The notes under the pieces are model-generated. The model saw nothing but the letters and a program-made list of their open reading frames with translations, made no database searches and was not told where the DNA came from. The translations under genes and the position numbers were made by a program. This document shows, piece by piece, positions 24,720-33,185 of a stretch of 64,000 bases of DNA. Origin of the DNA: Halalkalibacillus halophilus DSM 18494 (GTDB lineage: Bacteria > Bacillota > Bacilli > Bacillales > Alkalibacillaceae); NCBI RefSeq assembly GCF_000423105.1, contig NZ_AUHI01000009.1:62001-126000 (forward strand), in the 5' to 3' direction. The first letter of the stretch is position 1; each line of letters starts with the position of its first letter.

Positions 24720-26188
24720 CGTTTTTTATTTAACAACTTCATTAATTGGGTGTGATCTTTTTTGGAAACAAGAATGTATAAGAAGTCACCAGCTTTGATT
24801 TCTGTATCTCCATAAGGTGTTACCAAATCATTATCCCTTACAATTGCACTAATCGAAGCTTTTTGCGGAAAGCTAATGTCTTTCAGTTTATGACCGACAA
24901 TATCGTTTTCGCGACTTGTCTGAAACTGAACCATTTCAGCGTTCGCTTTCGCAATGGAAATCAATTCGATCGAATGGTGCGGTGTGTCTTTCTTTGGTCC
25001 CATTAAGCCAAGCTTTTTAGCTACATATGAGATAGTAGAACCTTGGACGAGTGCAGAAGTTAGTACAACGAAGAAGATTATATTAAAGTACATAGCAGCA
25101 TTATCAAGCCCAGCTACAATTGGGAATGTAGCTAGTACGATAGGTACTGCCCCGCGTAAACCTGCCCAAGATAAAAACGTCTTTTCTTTCAGGGAATATT
25201 TCATTCCTAAAGTAGATATAAAAATGGCAGCTGGCCTTGCAATAAATATAAGTACAACGGAAATAATTAATCCATTTAATATGACACTCCATTGAAAGAC
25301 TTGTTCTGGAAAAGCAAGTAAACCTAGAATGATAAACATCATAATTTGAGACATCCAGGCAAAGCCTTCGTTGAACTGAAAGATGGAATAACGATACATT
25401 AATTCTGAATTTCCGATAACTAAAGCAGCTACATAAACTGCTAAAAATCCACTAGCATCAATAACAGAAGCGGTACTATAAGTAATTAATGCAAACGTTA
25501 AGGCGAAAATTGGGTATAGACCACTTGATTCTAAATTGATTCTGTTTAAGGAAAGGGAAGCTATTTTTCCAATTCCAAGACCAATCAATAAGCCGACTCC
25601 CATTTGCCAAAAGAAGGAGGGGACTAGGGTCCATAAGGAAGTATCTTCATGAAGTATAAGTTCAATGAACATTACTGTTAAAAACACTGCCATTGGATCA
25701 TTTGTACCTGATTCAGCTTCTAAAGTAGCCCCCATTTTTGCTTTTATATTTCTTTCCTTTAACGTAGCGAATACAGCCGCTGCATCGGTAGAACCGACGA
25801 TCGCACCAAATAATAAAGCCTCTAGCCAAGTTACATCTAATATAATATATACGGCTGAACCGGTTATAAATGCGGTAAGGAATACTCCAAGCGTGGCTAA
25901 AGAGATTGAGGGGATGGCGACTGAACGAACCGTGGACCACTTCGTCTGCATACCACCCTCGAAAAGGATGATAATTAACGCTATAATTCCTATAAATTGT
26001 GCTGCCATTACATTATCAAAATCAATAAGACCTAACCCGTCACTTCCAATTACTAAACCGAGTCCAATAAAGAGAACTAGTGAGGGGAGTCCAAGTTGAC
26101 TGGAAAACTTTGCAGCAAAGATTCCACTAAGAAGTAAAAAAGCAATTAAGAAGATTAATCCATCATTTTGAAAACTTTCAAATAGCAT
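24701..26188 (-). CDS. CPA1 family cation/proton antiporter with TrkA_C domain (NhaP2-like)
   Basis: A 495-residue antiporter. The first 385 residues form about twelve helices of the NhaP type, including LFGAIVGSTDAAAVFATL and ESGTNDPMAVFLTVMF, which carry the ion-binding Asp pair (ND motif), and SWAGLRGAVPIVLATFP. The C-terminal 90 residues are a TrkA_C (RCK_C) regulatory domain (GHKLKDISFPQKASISAIVR). Homologues exchange K+ or Na+ for protons; the TrkA_C domain favours a K+/H+ antiporter. AGGAGGTCTGGA precedes the ATG. Its 3' end doubles as its terminator. Confidence 0.9.
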   Translation of the reverse strand: MLFESFQNDGLIFLIAFLLLSGIFAAKFSSQLGLPSLVLFIGLGLVIGSDGLGLIDFDNVMAAQFIGIIALIIILFEGGMQTKWSTVRSVAIPSISLATLGVFLTAFITGSAVYIILDVTWLEALLFGAIVGSTDAAAVFATLKERNIKAKMGATLEAESGTNDPMAVFLTVMFIELILHEDTSLWTLVPSFFWQMGVGLLIGLGIGKIASLSLNRINLESSGLYPIFALTFALITYSTASVIDASGFLAVYVAALVIGNSELMYRYSIFQFNEGFAWMSQIMMFIILGLLAFPEQVFQWSVILNGLIISVVLIFIARPAAIFISTLGMKYSLKEKTFLSWAGLRGAVPIVLATFPIVAGLDNAAMYFNIIFFVVLTSALVQGSTISYVAKKLGLMGPKKDTPHHSIELISIAKANAEMVQFQTSRENDIVGHKLKDISFPQKASISAIVRDNDLVTPYGDTEIKAGDFLYILVSKKDHTQLMKLLNKKRKVRRD

Positions 26189-26262
26189 TCCAGACCTCCT
26201 ATCAATTAAATGTTTATGAAATTATTTTACCATATTAAAAAGTGGAAAGCTTTTGTACCGAC

Positions 26263-26904
26263 TTAGCTTTTCACTTTTTTCATGACTTTCCGTTTACTTC
26301 TTTTAAACCATTTTGAATCCACAACAATATCAAAAGCGGTGCTAATAATAAGTCCGTGAAGCATCACTCCAAAGATCGTAAGTAACACAATAATAATGTA
26401 ACTTCCCCAGTGTGTTGGTTCAATCATAGAGTAACCAAAGAAAACTAAGCTCATGAGACTACCAAGAAAAGCTTCATAATAACTTTCGATTCCTTCCTCT
26501 AAATGGCGTAAAGGAATTAAAGAGAGGAAAATAATTAGAAAAGTTATTGCTACAACTACAGCTAGGTGTCTGTTTTTTAAGAAACGAATAATCGGCATTG
26601 TATAATATTTCGTGATTGATTTTAGTCGAATTAAATGTAAGATCCGAGCAACTCTAGCCACTTGGAAAATGGCATCAAGAGGTACAGCGGCTATTACTAA
26701 AAAAGGATTTGTTTTTAAGAAATCTAGCTTATTGTTACTAGTGTATAAACGTATGACTAGGTCTATGAAAAAGATCCCCCAGGTTCCCCAAACGATGTAG
26801 TTATTATAGTCACTTTCTAACCAAATGGTAGAAACAGAAATCGTTGCAAGAAAGACCATGAAATATTCATATCCAGTTTTAACATTTTCTTTTGCTTCAT
26901 CCAT
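26263..26904 (-). CDS. Voltage-sensor-type ion channel with non-canonical selectivity filter
   Basis: A 213-residue six-helix channel-like protein. S1-S3 are at about residues 12-28, 37-52 and 66-79; an S4-like segment shows R84, R87, H90 and R93 at every third position. S5 (about 113-131), a pore loop and S6 (168-192) follow. Aligned on the K+ channel filter region, TTVGYGDxxPTxW becomes VFFGYSMIEPTHW (154-166): the loop and PT.W context are kept, but TVGYG is FFGYS. K+ selectivity is therefore doubtful. It lies 75 bp upstream of the antiporter gene on the same strand, so cotranscription is possible. Confidence 0.75.
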   Translation of the reverse strand: MDEAKENVKTGYEYFMVFLATISVSTIWLESDYNNYIVWGTWGIFFIDLVIRLYTSNNKLDFLKTNPFLVIAAVPLDAIFQVARVARILHLIRLKSITKYYTMPIIRFLKNRHLAVVVAITFLIIFLSLIPLRHLEEGIESYYEAFLGSLMSLVFFGYSMIEPTHWGSYIIIVLLTIFGVMLHGLIISTAFDIVVDSKWFKRSKRKVMKKVKS

Positions 26905-27090
26905 AGTGTGTGGGTCCTTTCACATGCTGTTATACAAACTAGCAAGGTTGATTGCAATAATCTATGTATACGATACCTAAATCTATTCTATCATAATTTA
27001 ATCCAACTTAAGACGGATAAAAGAAGGAACGGTAGACCGTTTTATAGAAAAGTAGGATAGAATAATATGTAAATTAAAGGAGGCGATGAT

Positions 27091-28065
27091 ATGGAAGAAG
27101 CAATTATTAAAGTCGAAAGTATATCGAAAAATTATAAGAAACGAAAAACGAAAGAAATAGTAACGGCGATAGAAGATGTAAGCTTTGAAGTGAAAAAAGG
27201 AGAAATCTTAGGGTTATTAGGTCCTAATGGGGCCGGGAAGACAACTACCATTAAAACGATTTGTGGTTTATTAAAACCAGATGAAGGTACCGTGTACATA
27301 AATGGGTACGATGTAACGAAGCATCGCCTAAAGTCATTAAATCACATTAGTGCTGTGCTAGAAGGAAACAGAAATGTTTATTGGAGACTTACCGTAAAGG
27401 AAAATTTAGAGTATTTTGCAGGGAACAGGGGGAAAACTCGAAAACAAGTAAGTGCAAGAATTGAAGAATTACTTGAGCAATTTAATTTAAAAGCTAAAGA
27501 AAATGAATTAGGAAGCAGCCTATCTAGGGGAATGCAGCAAAAACTTGCAGTTGCTGTTGCCATGCTTGCCGATAGTGATGTATTACTATTAGATGAACCG
27601 ACTTTAGGGTTAGATATAGAAACGGGCTATGAGCTTCGAAAATTATTAAAGGAGATTGTTGAAAGAGAGGGAAAGACAATTATTATCAGCACTCATGACA
27701 TGCCTGTAGTGCAAGATTTGTGTGAGCGAACAGTAATTATAAATGGTGGAAAAGTAATTGCAGATGAAAATGTCGACCGATTAATAAGTCTTTTCGAGAC
27801 AAGAGCTTACAGTTTAACACTAGGAACTGATTTATCGACTTCCCAACTTAATCGAATAGAAGCCACTTTTCCTATTCATTACTTAAATGAAAAAGTACTT
27901 GATGTGACGTTAGAAAAAGAGAATGACATTTACGAATTAATGGATATTTTAAAAGTAGAATCGACTAAGATTATAAAGATTGATCGCAGTACAGTTGATT
28001 TTGAACAGGTATTCCTCCAGTTAATTCGGAAGGAGGAAGATCATGCAATTTCTTCAGTTAATTAA
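27091..28065 (+). CDS. ABC-2 type exporter, ATP-binding protein
   Basis: A 324-residue nucleotide-binding subunit. Walker A is GPNGAGKTT, the signature is SSLSRGMQQKLAVA (LSRGM instead of LSGGQ, as in other drug/sodium exporters of the ABCA type), Walker B is VLLLDEPTLGLD, and the H-loop is in STHDMPVV. The C-terminal 100 residues are the extension usual for this group. AAGGAGGCGATGAT precedes the ATG. The following permease gene overlaps it by 23 bases, so the two are translated together. Exported substrate unknown. Confidence 0.93.
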   Translation: MEEAIIKVESISKNYKKRKTKEIVTAIEDVSFEVKKGEILGLLGPNGAGKTTTIKTICGLLKPDEGTVYINGYDVTKHRLKSLNHISAVLEGNRNVYWRLTVKENLEYFAGNRGKTRKQVSARIEELLEQFNLKAKENELGSSLSRGMQQKLAVAVAMLADSDVLLLDEPTLGLDIETGYELRKLLKEIVEREGKTIIISTHDMPVVQDLCERTVIINGGKVIADENVDRLISLFETRAYSLTLGTDLSTSQLNRIEATFPIHYLNEKVLDVTLEKENDIYELMDILKVESTKIIKIDRSTVDFEQVFLQLIRKEEDHAISSVN

Positions 28066-28816
28066 AGCAAATACACGCATGGAATTTATCGAAATGAAAA
28101 GGTATCTTCCAAATACGATTAGTATGTTTTTAACGTTTTATTTTATATTTCTAGGTTTGTTTTTTGGTATTGATGTAATCGGGGATCCACAACAAGCAGA
28201 CACAAATATTCAATATGCAATTGTTAATATGGTCTTTTGGTATTTAACGATGATGACTCTTGCAAATATAGGGTTCACTATTACCCAAGAGGCGATGAGA
28301 GGGACTTTAGAGCAATTATATATGTCTCCATATGGTGTTTGGCGAATTTTACTAGCAAGGTTCACAGGTTATCTACTGATGAATAGTATCATCATTGTGT
28401 TGTTATTAGCTGCAACGATGGCAACATCTGGTCAATGGCTGAATTTGAGCCCACATTTAACGATACCGATTTTGTTGCTTACGATTATTGGGATTATAGG
28501 AGTAGGATTTATGATTGCTGGGGCGTGTGTCATCTTTAAACAGGTACAATCATTTATGCAAATTTTGCAATTTATCTTGTTAGGTTTAGCTTTTGTGCCT
28601 TTAGCTGCGGCTCCTTATCTTGTCTTAGCTCCTTTTGTGAAAGGGTTTGATATGGTACGTCAGATTACTATTCAAGGATATACGTATGCTGACTTCACTG
28701 CATTTGATTTCTACACATTAGTTGCAAACTCCATTTTCTATGTGATCATTGGTGTTATTTTCTATTTACAATGTGAAAAAATTGCGATGCAAAAAGGGTT
28801 ACTTAGCAACTACTAA
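28043..28816 (+). CDS. ABC-2 type exporter, permease
   Basis: A 257-residue membrane subunit with six hydrophobic segments (about residues 23-42, 62-80, 105-128, 140-165, 172-196 and 226-248). GFTITQEAMRGTLEQLYMSP is the cytoplasmic segment typical of ABC-2 permeases (PF01061/PF12698). The start overlaps the ATPase gene, with AAGGAGGAAG within the end of that gene as ribosome binding site. It forms a two-gene exporter with the upstream ATPase; drug, lipid or peptide export is possible. Confidence 0.9.
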   Translation: MQFLQLIKANTRMEFIEMKRYLPNTISMFLTFYFIFLGLFFGIDVIGDPQQADTNIQYAIVNMVFWYLTMMTLANIGFTITQEAMRGTLEQLYMSPYGVWRILLARFTGYLLMNSIIIVLLLAATMATSGQWLNLSPHLTIPILLLTIIGIIGVGFMIAGACVIFKQVQSFMQILQFILLGLAFVPLAAAPYLVLAPFVKGFDMVRQITIQGYTYADFTAFDFYTLVANSIFYVIIGVIFYLQCEKIAMQKGLLSNY

Positions 28817-28878
28817 TACGTAAATCGACTGTTATTTAATTAGGTATCGTGCTATCATAGCATTCAGGTGGTGACAGC

Positions 28879-29796
28879 ATGGTACGATCTTATATATTTT
28901 TAATATTAACTGTTATTATTTTTTCTGGGAATTTAATAGTCGGAAAAGCAATCAATGACCTACCGCCTGTAACAATTACGTTCTTTCGGTGTTTGATTGC
29001 TTTTCTTGTTGTATTACCTTTTGGTTTAAAGCAAGTAAATTGGAACCGATCGCTTTACTTGAATAATTGGAAGGCATTGTTAGGGCTCGCTTTATCGGGG
29101 ATTACTTTATTTAATATCCTTATTTATTTAGCTTTAAATTTCACCACATCGATTAATGCTGGAATTGTAGAAGCGGCTACACCAGTGTTCGCAATTATAT
29201 TAGGTTACATATTTTTAAAAGAGAGATTAACTAAAAAGCAGTTAATCGGTGCTGCTATTTCATTCTTCGGCGCAGTATGGGTACTGACCTCAGGATCTTT
29301 ACATGTTTTATTTTCGCTAGGTATTAATATCGGCGATTTCTTTATGGTATTGGCTATTCTGGTTTGGGCGATTTATTCTTTACTGATTAAACAACATAAC
29401 CACAAATTTCCGCTGTATGGTAGTGTGCTGATTATTTTAGGAATTGGAGTTATATTATTAATTCCTACGATGATGATTGAGTGGATGGTTGTCGGAGGAA
29501 TTCCAGATGCTTTGTTTGTGCAATCGAGTTGGTTCGGTCTACTTTATTTAGGAATCTTCCCATCATTTATAGCTCTTGTCTTCTGGACAAAAGGTGTTAA
29601 TGATATAGGGCCTTCCTTAGCAAGTGTTTTTCTAAATTTCTTACCGATCTTTACGACGATTGGCGCAGTGTTATTTTTAGATGAATCGGTCAGTGTAGCT
29701 CAGCTATTCGGTGGGGTGCTTGTTATATTCGGAGTCCTGTTAGTGAATGTGAATTTTAGGCAACTGTTCAAATGGAAGAGAAGTAATGCAGGGTGA
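28879..29796 (+). CDS. EamA family drug/metabolite transporter
   Basis: A 305-residue protein with ten helices arranged as two EamA repeats (about residues 5-138 and 150-292). Typical motifs are TITFFRCLIAFLVVLPFG and EAATPVFAIILGYIFLKERLT in the first repeat and SVFLNFLPIFTTIGAVLFLDE in the second. Such carriers export amino acids, metabolites or drugs. GGTGGTGAC precedes the ATG. The gene follows the ABC exporter by 62 bp without a terminator but has A/T-rich promoter-like sequence between. Confidence 0.92.
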   Translation: MVRSYIFLILTVIIFSGNLIVGKAINDLPPVTITFFRCLIAFLVVLPFGLKQVNWNRSLYLNNWKALLGLALSGITLFNILIYLALNFTTSINAGIVEAATPVFAIILGYIFLKERLTKKQLIGAAISFFGAVWVLTSGSLHVLFSLGINIGDFFMVLAILVWAIYSLLIKQHNHKFPLYGSVLIILGIGVILLIPTMMIEWMVVGGIPDALFVQSSWFGLLYLGIFPSFIALVFWTKGVNDIGPSLASVFLNFLPIFTTIGAVLFLDESVSVAQLFGGVLVIFGVLLVNVNFRQLFKWKRSNAG

Positions 29797-29809
29797 GAAA
29801 AATGGAATC

Positions 29810-29904
29810 AGTAGAACATCTGAGATAATCAGTAGAACATTTCAAATCATGAGTAGAACATCGGAAATAATGAGTAGAACATCAGAAATAATCAGTAGAA
29901 CAAC
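29810..29904. repeat. Phased 21-bp intergenic repeat array (locus 2)
   Basis: AGTAGAAC recurs five times, at 29810, 29831, 29852, 29873 and 29894, an exact 21-bp spacing, within a unit AGTAGAACATC-N2-AAATAATC. The reverse strand reads TTTCTGATGTTCTACT, close to the TTTCTGGATATA core of the arrays at 56.1 and 61.4 kb. It starts 13 bases after a stop codon and ends before a bidirectional terminator. The gene's own frame is closed before it, and units differ at spacer bases. Confidence 0.85.
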
Positions 29905-29917
29905 AAGGTAATTACAC

Positions 29918-29952
29918 AAAAAAGGAAGTCACTCAAAAGTGACTTCCTTTTA
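29918..29952. terminator. Bidirectional terminator between the DMT carrier and mreBH
   Basis: AAAGGAAGTCACT and AGTGACTTCCTTT form a 13-bp perfect stem with a 4-base loop; A-runs and T-runs on both sides allow use in both directions. Confidence 0.93.
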
Positions 29953-30960
29953 TTATTTAGCTGCTTTTTGTAGTTTGTCGATCATTTGAAGTGATTTACC
30001 TGTTCCTAATGCGACACATTCAAGTGGATTTTCAGCAATATGGACTGGAACATCAACTTCACCAGATAACCATTCTTTCATGCCATGTAATAGTGCTCCG
30101 CCACCTGTAAGCATGATGCCTCGGTCGACAATGTCTCCGCTTAGTTCAGGAGGACAGTTTTCAAGTGTTGTACGAATTGCATCAAGAATGCTTTCTAATG
30201 GCTCACGAATGGCATTTTGAATTTCCTTGGAATCAAGCGTAATCGTTTTCGGTAGCCCAGCTACTAAATCACGGCCGCGGACCTCAATGATAATTGGCTC
30301 ATGCTCGACTAAAGCATATCCGATTTCCATTTTGATTGTCTCAGCTGTACGTTCCCCAATTAATACGTTGTAATGTTTACGAACGTACTGGATAATCGCG
30401 CTATCTATGTGATCTCCACCAACACGGACAGAACGGGCCGATACAACTCCGCCGAAGGAGATAATCGCGACTTCGCTCGTACCACCACCGATATCCACAA
30501 CTACGTTTGAAACAGGTTCGTCTACTGGAAGTCCTGCACCAATTGCGGCTGCTAGTGGTTCTTCGATGATATGCACTTGTTTTGCACCATATTCTTTTAC
30601 TGCATTTTCAATTGCTCGACGCTCTACAGAAGTTGATCCTGTTGGGGCGCAAATAATAACATTCGGTTTACGCATGGATACGCCGATCTTTTTACTTACT
30701 TTTTTAAGCATTTCCGTTAGCATTTGAGAAGTTACTTCATAATCTGCAATAACCCCATCTTTTAATGGGCGAATGGAAGTGATGTTTGCAGGCGTTTTAC
30801 CAATCATTTCTTTCGCTTCATGTCCTACTGCAAGTACATTTCCCGTTTGAGTATCAACGGCTACAACAGAAGGTTCATTAAAAACGACGCCTTTCGTCTT
30901 GCTATATATCAATAGGTTTGCAGTACCTAAGTCAATTCCAATTTCTGCGTTTGCAAACAT
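29953..30960 (-). CDS. mreBH: MreB-family cell shape protein, MreBH-like
   Basis: A 335-residue bacterial actin. The nucleotide-binding segments are EIGIDLGTANLLIYSK (phosphate 1), VVVDIGGGTSEVAIISFGG (phosphate 2) and MLTGGGALLHGMKEW (adenosine). It polymerises at the membrane and guides cell-wall synthesis along the rod. NVLIGERTAETIKMEIGYA and the GGDHIDSAI segment favour MreBH over Mbl, judged from memory of the B. subtilis paralogues. The gene stands alone, away from mreCD, as mreBH does. GATGGAGGCATCACC precedes the ATG. Confidence 0.9.
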   Translation of the reverse strand: MFANAEIGIDLGTANLLIYSKTKGVVFNEPSVVAVDTQTGNVLAVGHEAKEMIGKTPANITSIRPLKDGVIADYEVTSQMLTEMLKKVSKKIGVSMRKPNVIICAPTGSTSVERRAIENAVKEYGAKQVHIIEEPLAAAIGAGLPVDEPVSNVVVDIGGGTSEVAIISFGGVVSARSVRVGGDHIDSAIIQYVRKHYNVLIGERTAETIKMEIGYALVEHEPIIIEVRGRDLVAGLPKTITLDSKEIQNAIREPLESILDAIRTTLENCPPELSGDIVDRGIMLTGGGALLHGMKEWLSGEVDVPVHIAENPLECVALGTGKSLQMIDKLQKAAK

Positions 30961-31055
30961 GGTGATGCCTCCATCTCTGTTAGTTAATTTTATTTGTTCA
31001 TACCATACGTAAGTTTATCATGATTTATAAACCCATGAGATTAAGAATTTTTGAC

Positions 31056-31086
31056 AAAAAAATTACAGAGGTCAGAGCCCCTGTAA
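31056..31086 (-). terminator. Terminator of the DUF2639 gene
   Basis: In the minus direction TTACAGGGG and CCTCTGTAA form the stem, followed by TTTTTTT. It lies ten bases after the small gene's stop. Confidence 0.85.
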
Positions 31087-31095
31087 CAATAGTGG

Positions 31096-31227
31096 TTATT
31101 TTTTCTTGCTTTCTAATAAGTTTGCAAGTGTTGAAGCATTGTATTTTTCGACTTTACGTCCTTCGTAATTGCTAATGCCAATTTTCTTTAATTCAGCAAC
31201 GTAATATCCTTTTGTTCCTACATACAT
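31096..31227 (-). CDS. Small DUF2639 (YflJ-like) protein, 43 residues
   Basis: A 43-residue basic protein that begins MYVGTKGYYVAELKKIGISN and ends LESKKK. The G(T/S)KG(Y/W)YVAELKK.GI start matches the DUF2639/YflJ family of tiny Bacillus proteins, recalled to be found in spores or stressed cells but of unknown function. AAGGAGGG lies six bases before the ATG and a terminator follows the stop, so it is an independent expressed gene. Confidence 0.85.
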   Translation of the reverse strand: MYVGTKGYYVAELKKIGISNYEGRKVEKYNASTLANLLESKKK

Positions 31228-31384
31228 GTGTAGCCCTCCTTCTATTTCACCTAACAAATCTGCACTAGATATTTTACCATCTATTGAAGAGATAAAAAAG
31301 AGTAATGCACGTAATTTATTAGGAAAAATTCATACTTATCCTTTATAATATAGTAAATCGCAATAATAAGAAAGGTTTTGTTTT

Positions 31385-32110
31385 ATGACACATCGCACAG
31401 TAGACGAAGTCAAAGCTCGATTAGACCGCCTGCAATCCTTTGATTTTAAAGAGGAAAGGTTTACGGAAATAGCGGAGAATCAACTGAATAACAACGAATT
31501 ATCTGATCGCCAAGTGCTTTTATATAGTTACCATAACTTACTAGGAGAAGTTTCTCATAAAATGGACTTAATGGACGAACACATGGACATGAAGCCCACA
31601 TGCTTTATGGGATGTGCCTTTTGTTGTTATTTTCCAATCATAACGACTAGATTAGAAGCGAAAATGATTACGTATGCAATTGAAAACATGGAGCCAGAAC
31701 GCCAAGATTATATCAAACGTCATTTAGAAAATTATTTTGAGAAGTATCACGAAAAGATTGAACATAATACCTCGCTAGATTTCGAAGCAGGGGATATCAA
31801 ACATGAATATATGCAAAAACAGCTACCGTGCCCTTTACTTGATGAAAAAACTAATACGTGCCTGGCATATGAATGGCGTCCATTGCCATGTCGAACGTAT
31901 GTGAATTACATGGACCCGAAAATTTGTGAGGAAAACTTAGTCCCTGAAGAAACAGTGAGCTTTGAGTTTTTATACGAAGATTATATGGGCACCTTTAATG
32001 AAGTAGCTCAAGTGATTGCGCAAGATAATGATCAAGTGCTGGATTATCCAACAGATCTTTTCCAATATGATTATTTGCCAGTGTTCTTGAGAGAGTGGAT
32101 GAATAAGTAA
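31385..32110 (+). CDS. YkgJ-family cysteine cluster protein
   Basis: A 241-residue protein of the Zn/Fe-chelating CxxxCxxCC family (PF03692). The cluster KPTCFMGCAFCCYF is near residue 75 and further conserved cysteines are in LPCPLLDEKTNTCLAY and RPLPCRTY. The family is thought to bind zinc or an iron-sulfur cluster; function in bacilli is unknown. AGAAAGG precedes the ATG. It faces a HAD gene across a bidirectional terminator. Confidence 0.88.
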   Translation: MTHRTVDEVKARLDRLQSFDFKEERFTEIAENQLNNNELSDRQVLLYSYHNLLGEVSHKMDLMDEHMDMKPTCFMGCAFCCYFPIITTRLEAKMITYAIENMEPERQDYIKRHLENYFEKYHEKIEHNTSLDFEAGDIKHEYMQKQLPCPLLDEKTNTCLAYEWRPLPCRTYVNYMDPKICEENLVPEETVSFEFLYEDYMGTFNEVAQVIAQDNDQVLDYPTDLFQYDYLPVFLREWMNK

Positions 32111-32162
32111 AAGAGGGTTGAATGGCGTTGATTTAGAATATGGAGCCGAGTATAAATCAAAT

Positions 32163-32207
32163 AAGAAGGAGACCGTCTTTAATGAGAAATAAGACGATCT
32201 CCTTCTT
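32163..32207. terminator. Bidirectional terminator
   Basis: AAGAAGGAGACCGTCTT and AAGACGATCTCCTTCTT form a 17-bp stem with one mismatch, followed by TTATTTTT. It separates converging genes. Confidence 0.93.
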
Positions 32208-32219
32208 TTATTTTTGAAC

Positions 32220-33044
32220 TTATTGAGAAAGCGTTTCTGTTAAAATCAAGCGTTCATCATCTACAGGTTTTTGTGCAGCCTCTGTTAACCAAACTGCTGA
32301 CATTCCTATTTGTAAGGCAGGTGCAATTTCATTCATGAAGTTGTCTCCGATCGAAACGACCTGCTTTGCTTCCACGCCATATTTATCTAACACATGTTGG
32401 AAGTGGTGCTTGGTATCCACGGGTTTTCTAGCGGATGGAATGAGGTCATCAAAGTATGAGTCTAGTTCTAAAAACTGAAGTAAACGTTTCGCATCATCCA
32501 CATCACTGTTGGTGCAGACAATGAGAGTTTGATGCTCGTCAAACGAAGCTAGATAATCTTTTAAGCCAGGGGTCTGAGATAGAAATCCATCTAATTCAGC
32601 CATTTGTTCCTTCGTTTTGTTATAAGACTCTTGAATGGTTGCTGGGTCAATTCCAAAGTGTCTTGCAATCGCGTATGGAGGCCACCAACCATCACCAATT
32701 GGCACCCATTTAAAAAAGTCGAATTCATGTGTCCCGATGAATTTCGGTGCATTTTCCACGTTGATTATTTCATTATCCCAATTACGTGCTTCTGTAAGTG
32801 CTTCTGTAAACGGGTCCCATGCCCATATTAAATCACGTTCACCGTCATAGACTTTCCCGATTTGCAGCGGATGATTTCCGGCCTGTGATTGGTCATATAT
32901 ATTTTGAAATGCATTTTGTAGATCTTCTTTTAGATAAGATTTTAAATTTGCAGTGTGAAGTTTAAAGTGCTCGGTACCTTCATACAATGTACCGTCCAGG
33001 TCAAATATGAGAACATCTTTTTTTGCTAGTAAAGATTGATACAT
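32220..33044 (-). CDS. HAD family hydrolase
   Basis: A 274-residue haloacid-dehalogenase-like phosphatase with a C1-type helical cap. Motif I is VLIFDLDGTLYEG, motif II is IVCTNSD, motif III the lysine in SARKPVDTKHHFQHV and motif IV SIGDNFMNEIAPA. The length of the cap (residues 20-130) and unusual WDPFTEALTEARNWD and KWVPIGDGWWPPYA segments set it apart from phosphoglycolate phosphatases. Substrate unknown. AAAGGGCGATTTCCT precedes the ATG. Confidence 0.88.
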   Translation of the reverse strand: MYQSLLAKKDVLIFDLDGTLYEGTEHFKLHTANLKSYLKEDLQNAFQNIYDQSQAGNHPLQIGKVYDGERDLIWAWDPFTEALTEARNWDNEIINVENAPKFIGTHEFDFFKWVPIGDGWWPPYAIARHFGIDPATIQESYNKTKEQMAELDGFLSQTPGLKDYLASFDEHQTLIVCTNSDVDDAKRLLQFLELDSYFDDLIPSARKPVDTKHHFQHVLDKYGVEAKQVVSIGDNFMNEIAPALQIGMSAVWLTEAAQKPVDDERLILTETLSQ

Positions 33045-33185
33045 AGGAAATCGCCCTTTCTATTACTTTCTATATTAAAGCTATCTTACCATAGTTCTTA
33101 GGTTTAAATAAATATAGCATAACCTACTATTATCGATATTTTTCTTGTAAACTATACCTATAAGACAACAAAGAGGGGTGAACAC

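Noticed and set aside
29953..30960. Naming the actin homologue mbl
   Set aside because: Mbl has distinct segments around phosphate 2 and the MAGDKFD region; this protein has GGDHID and KMEIG as in MreB/MreBH, and is not next to spoIID or flagellar genes.
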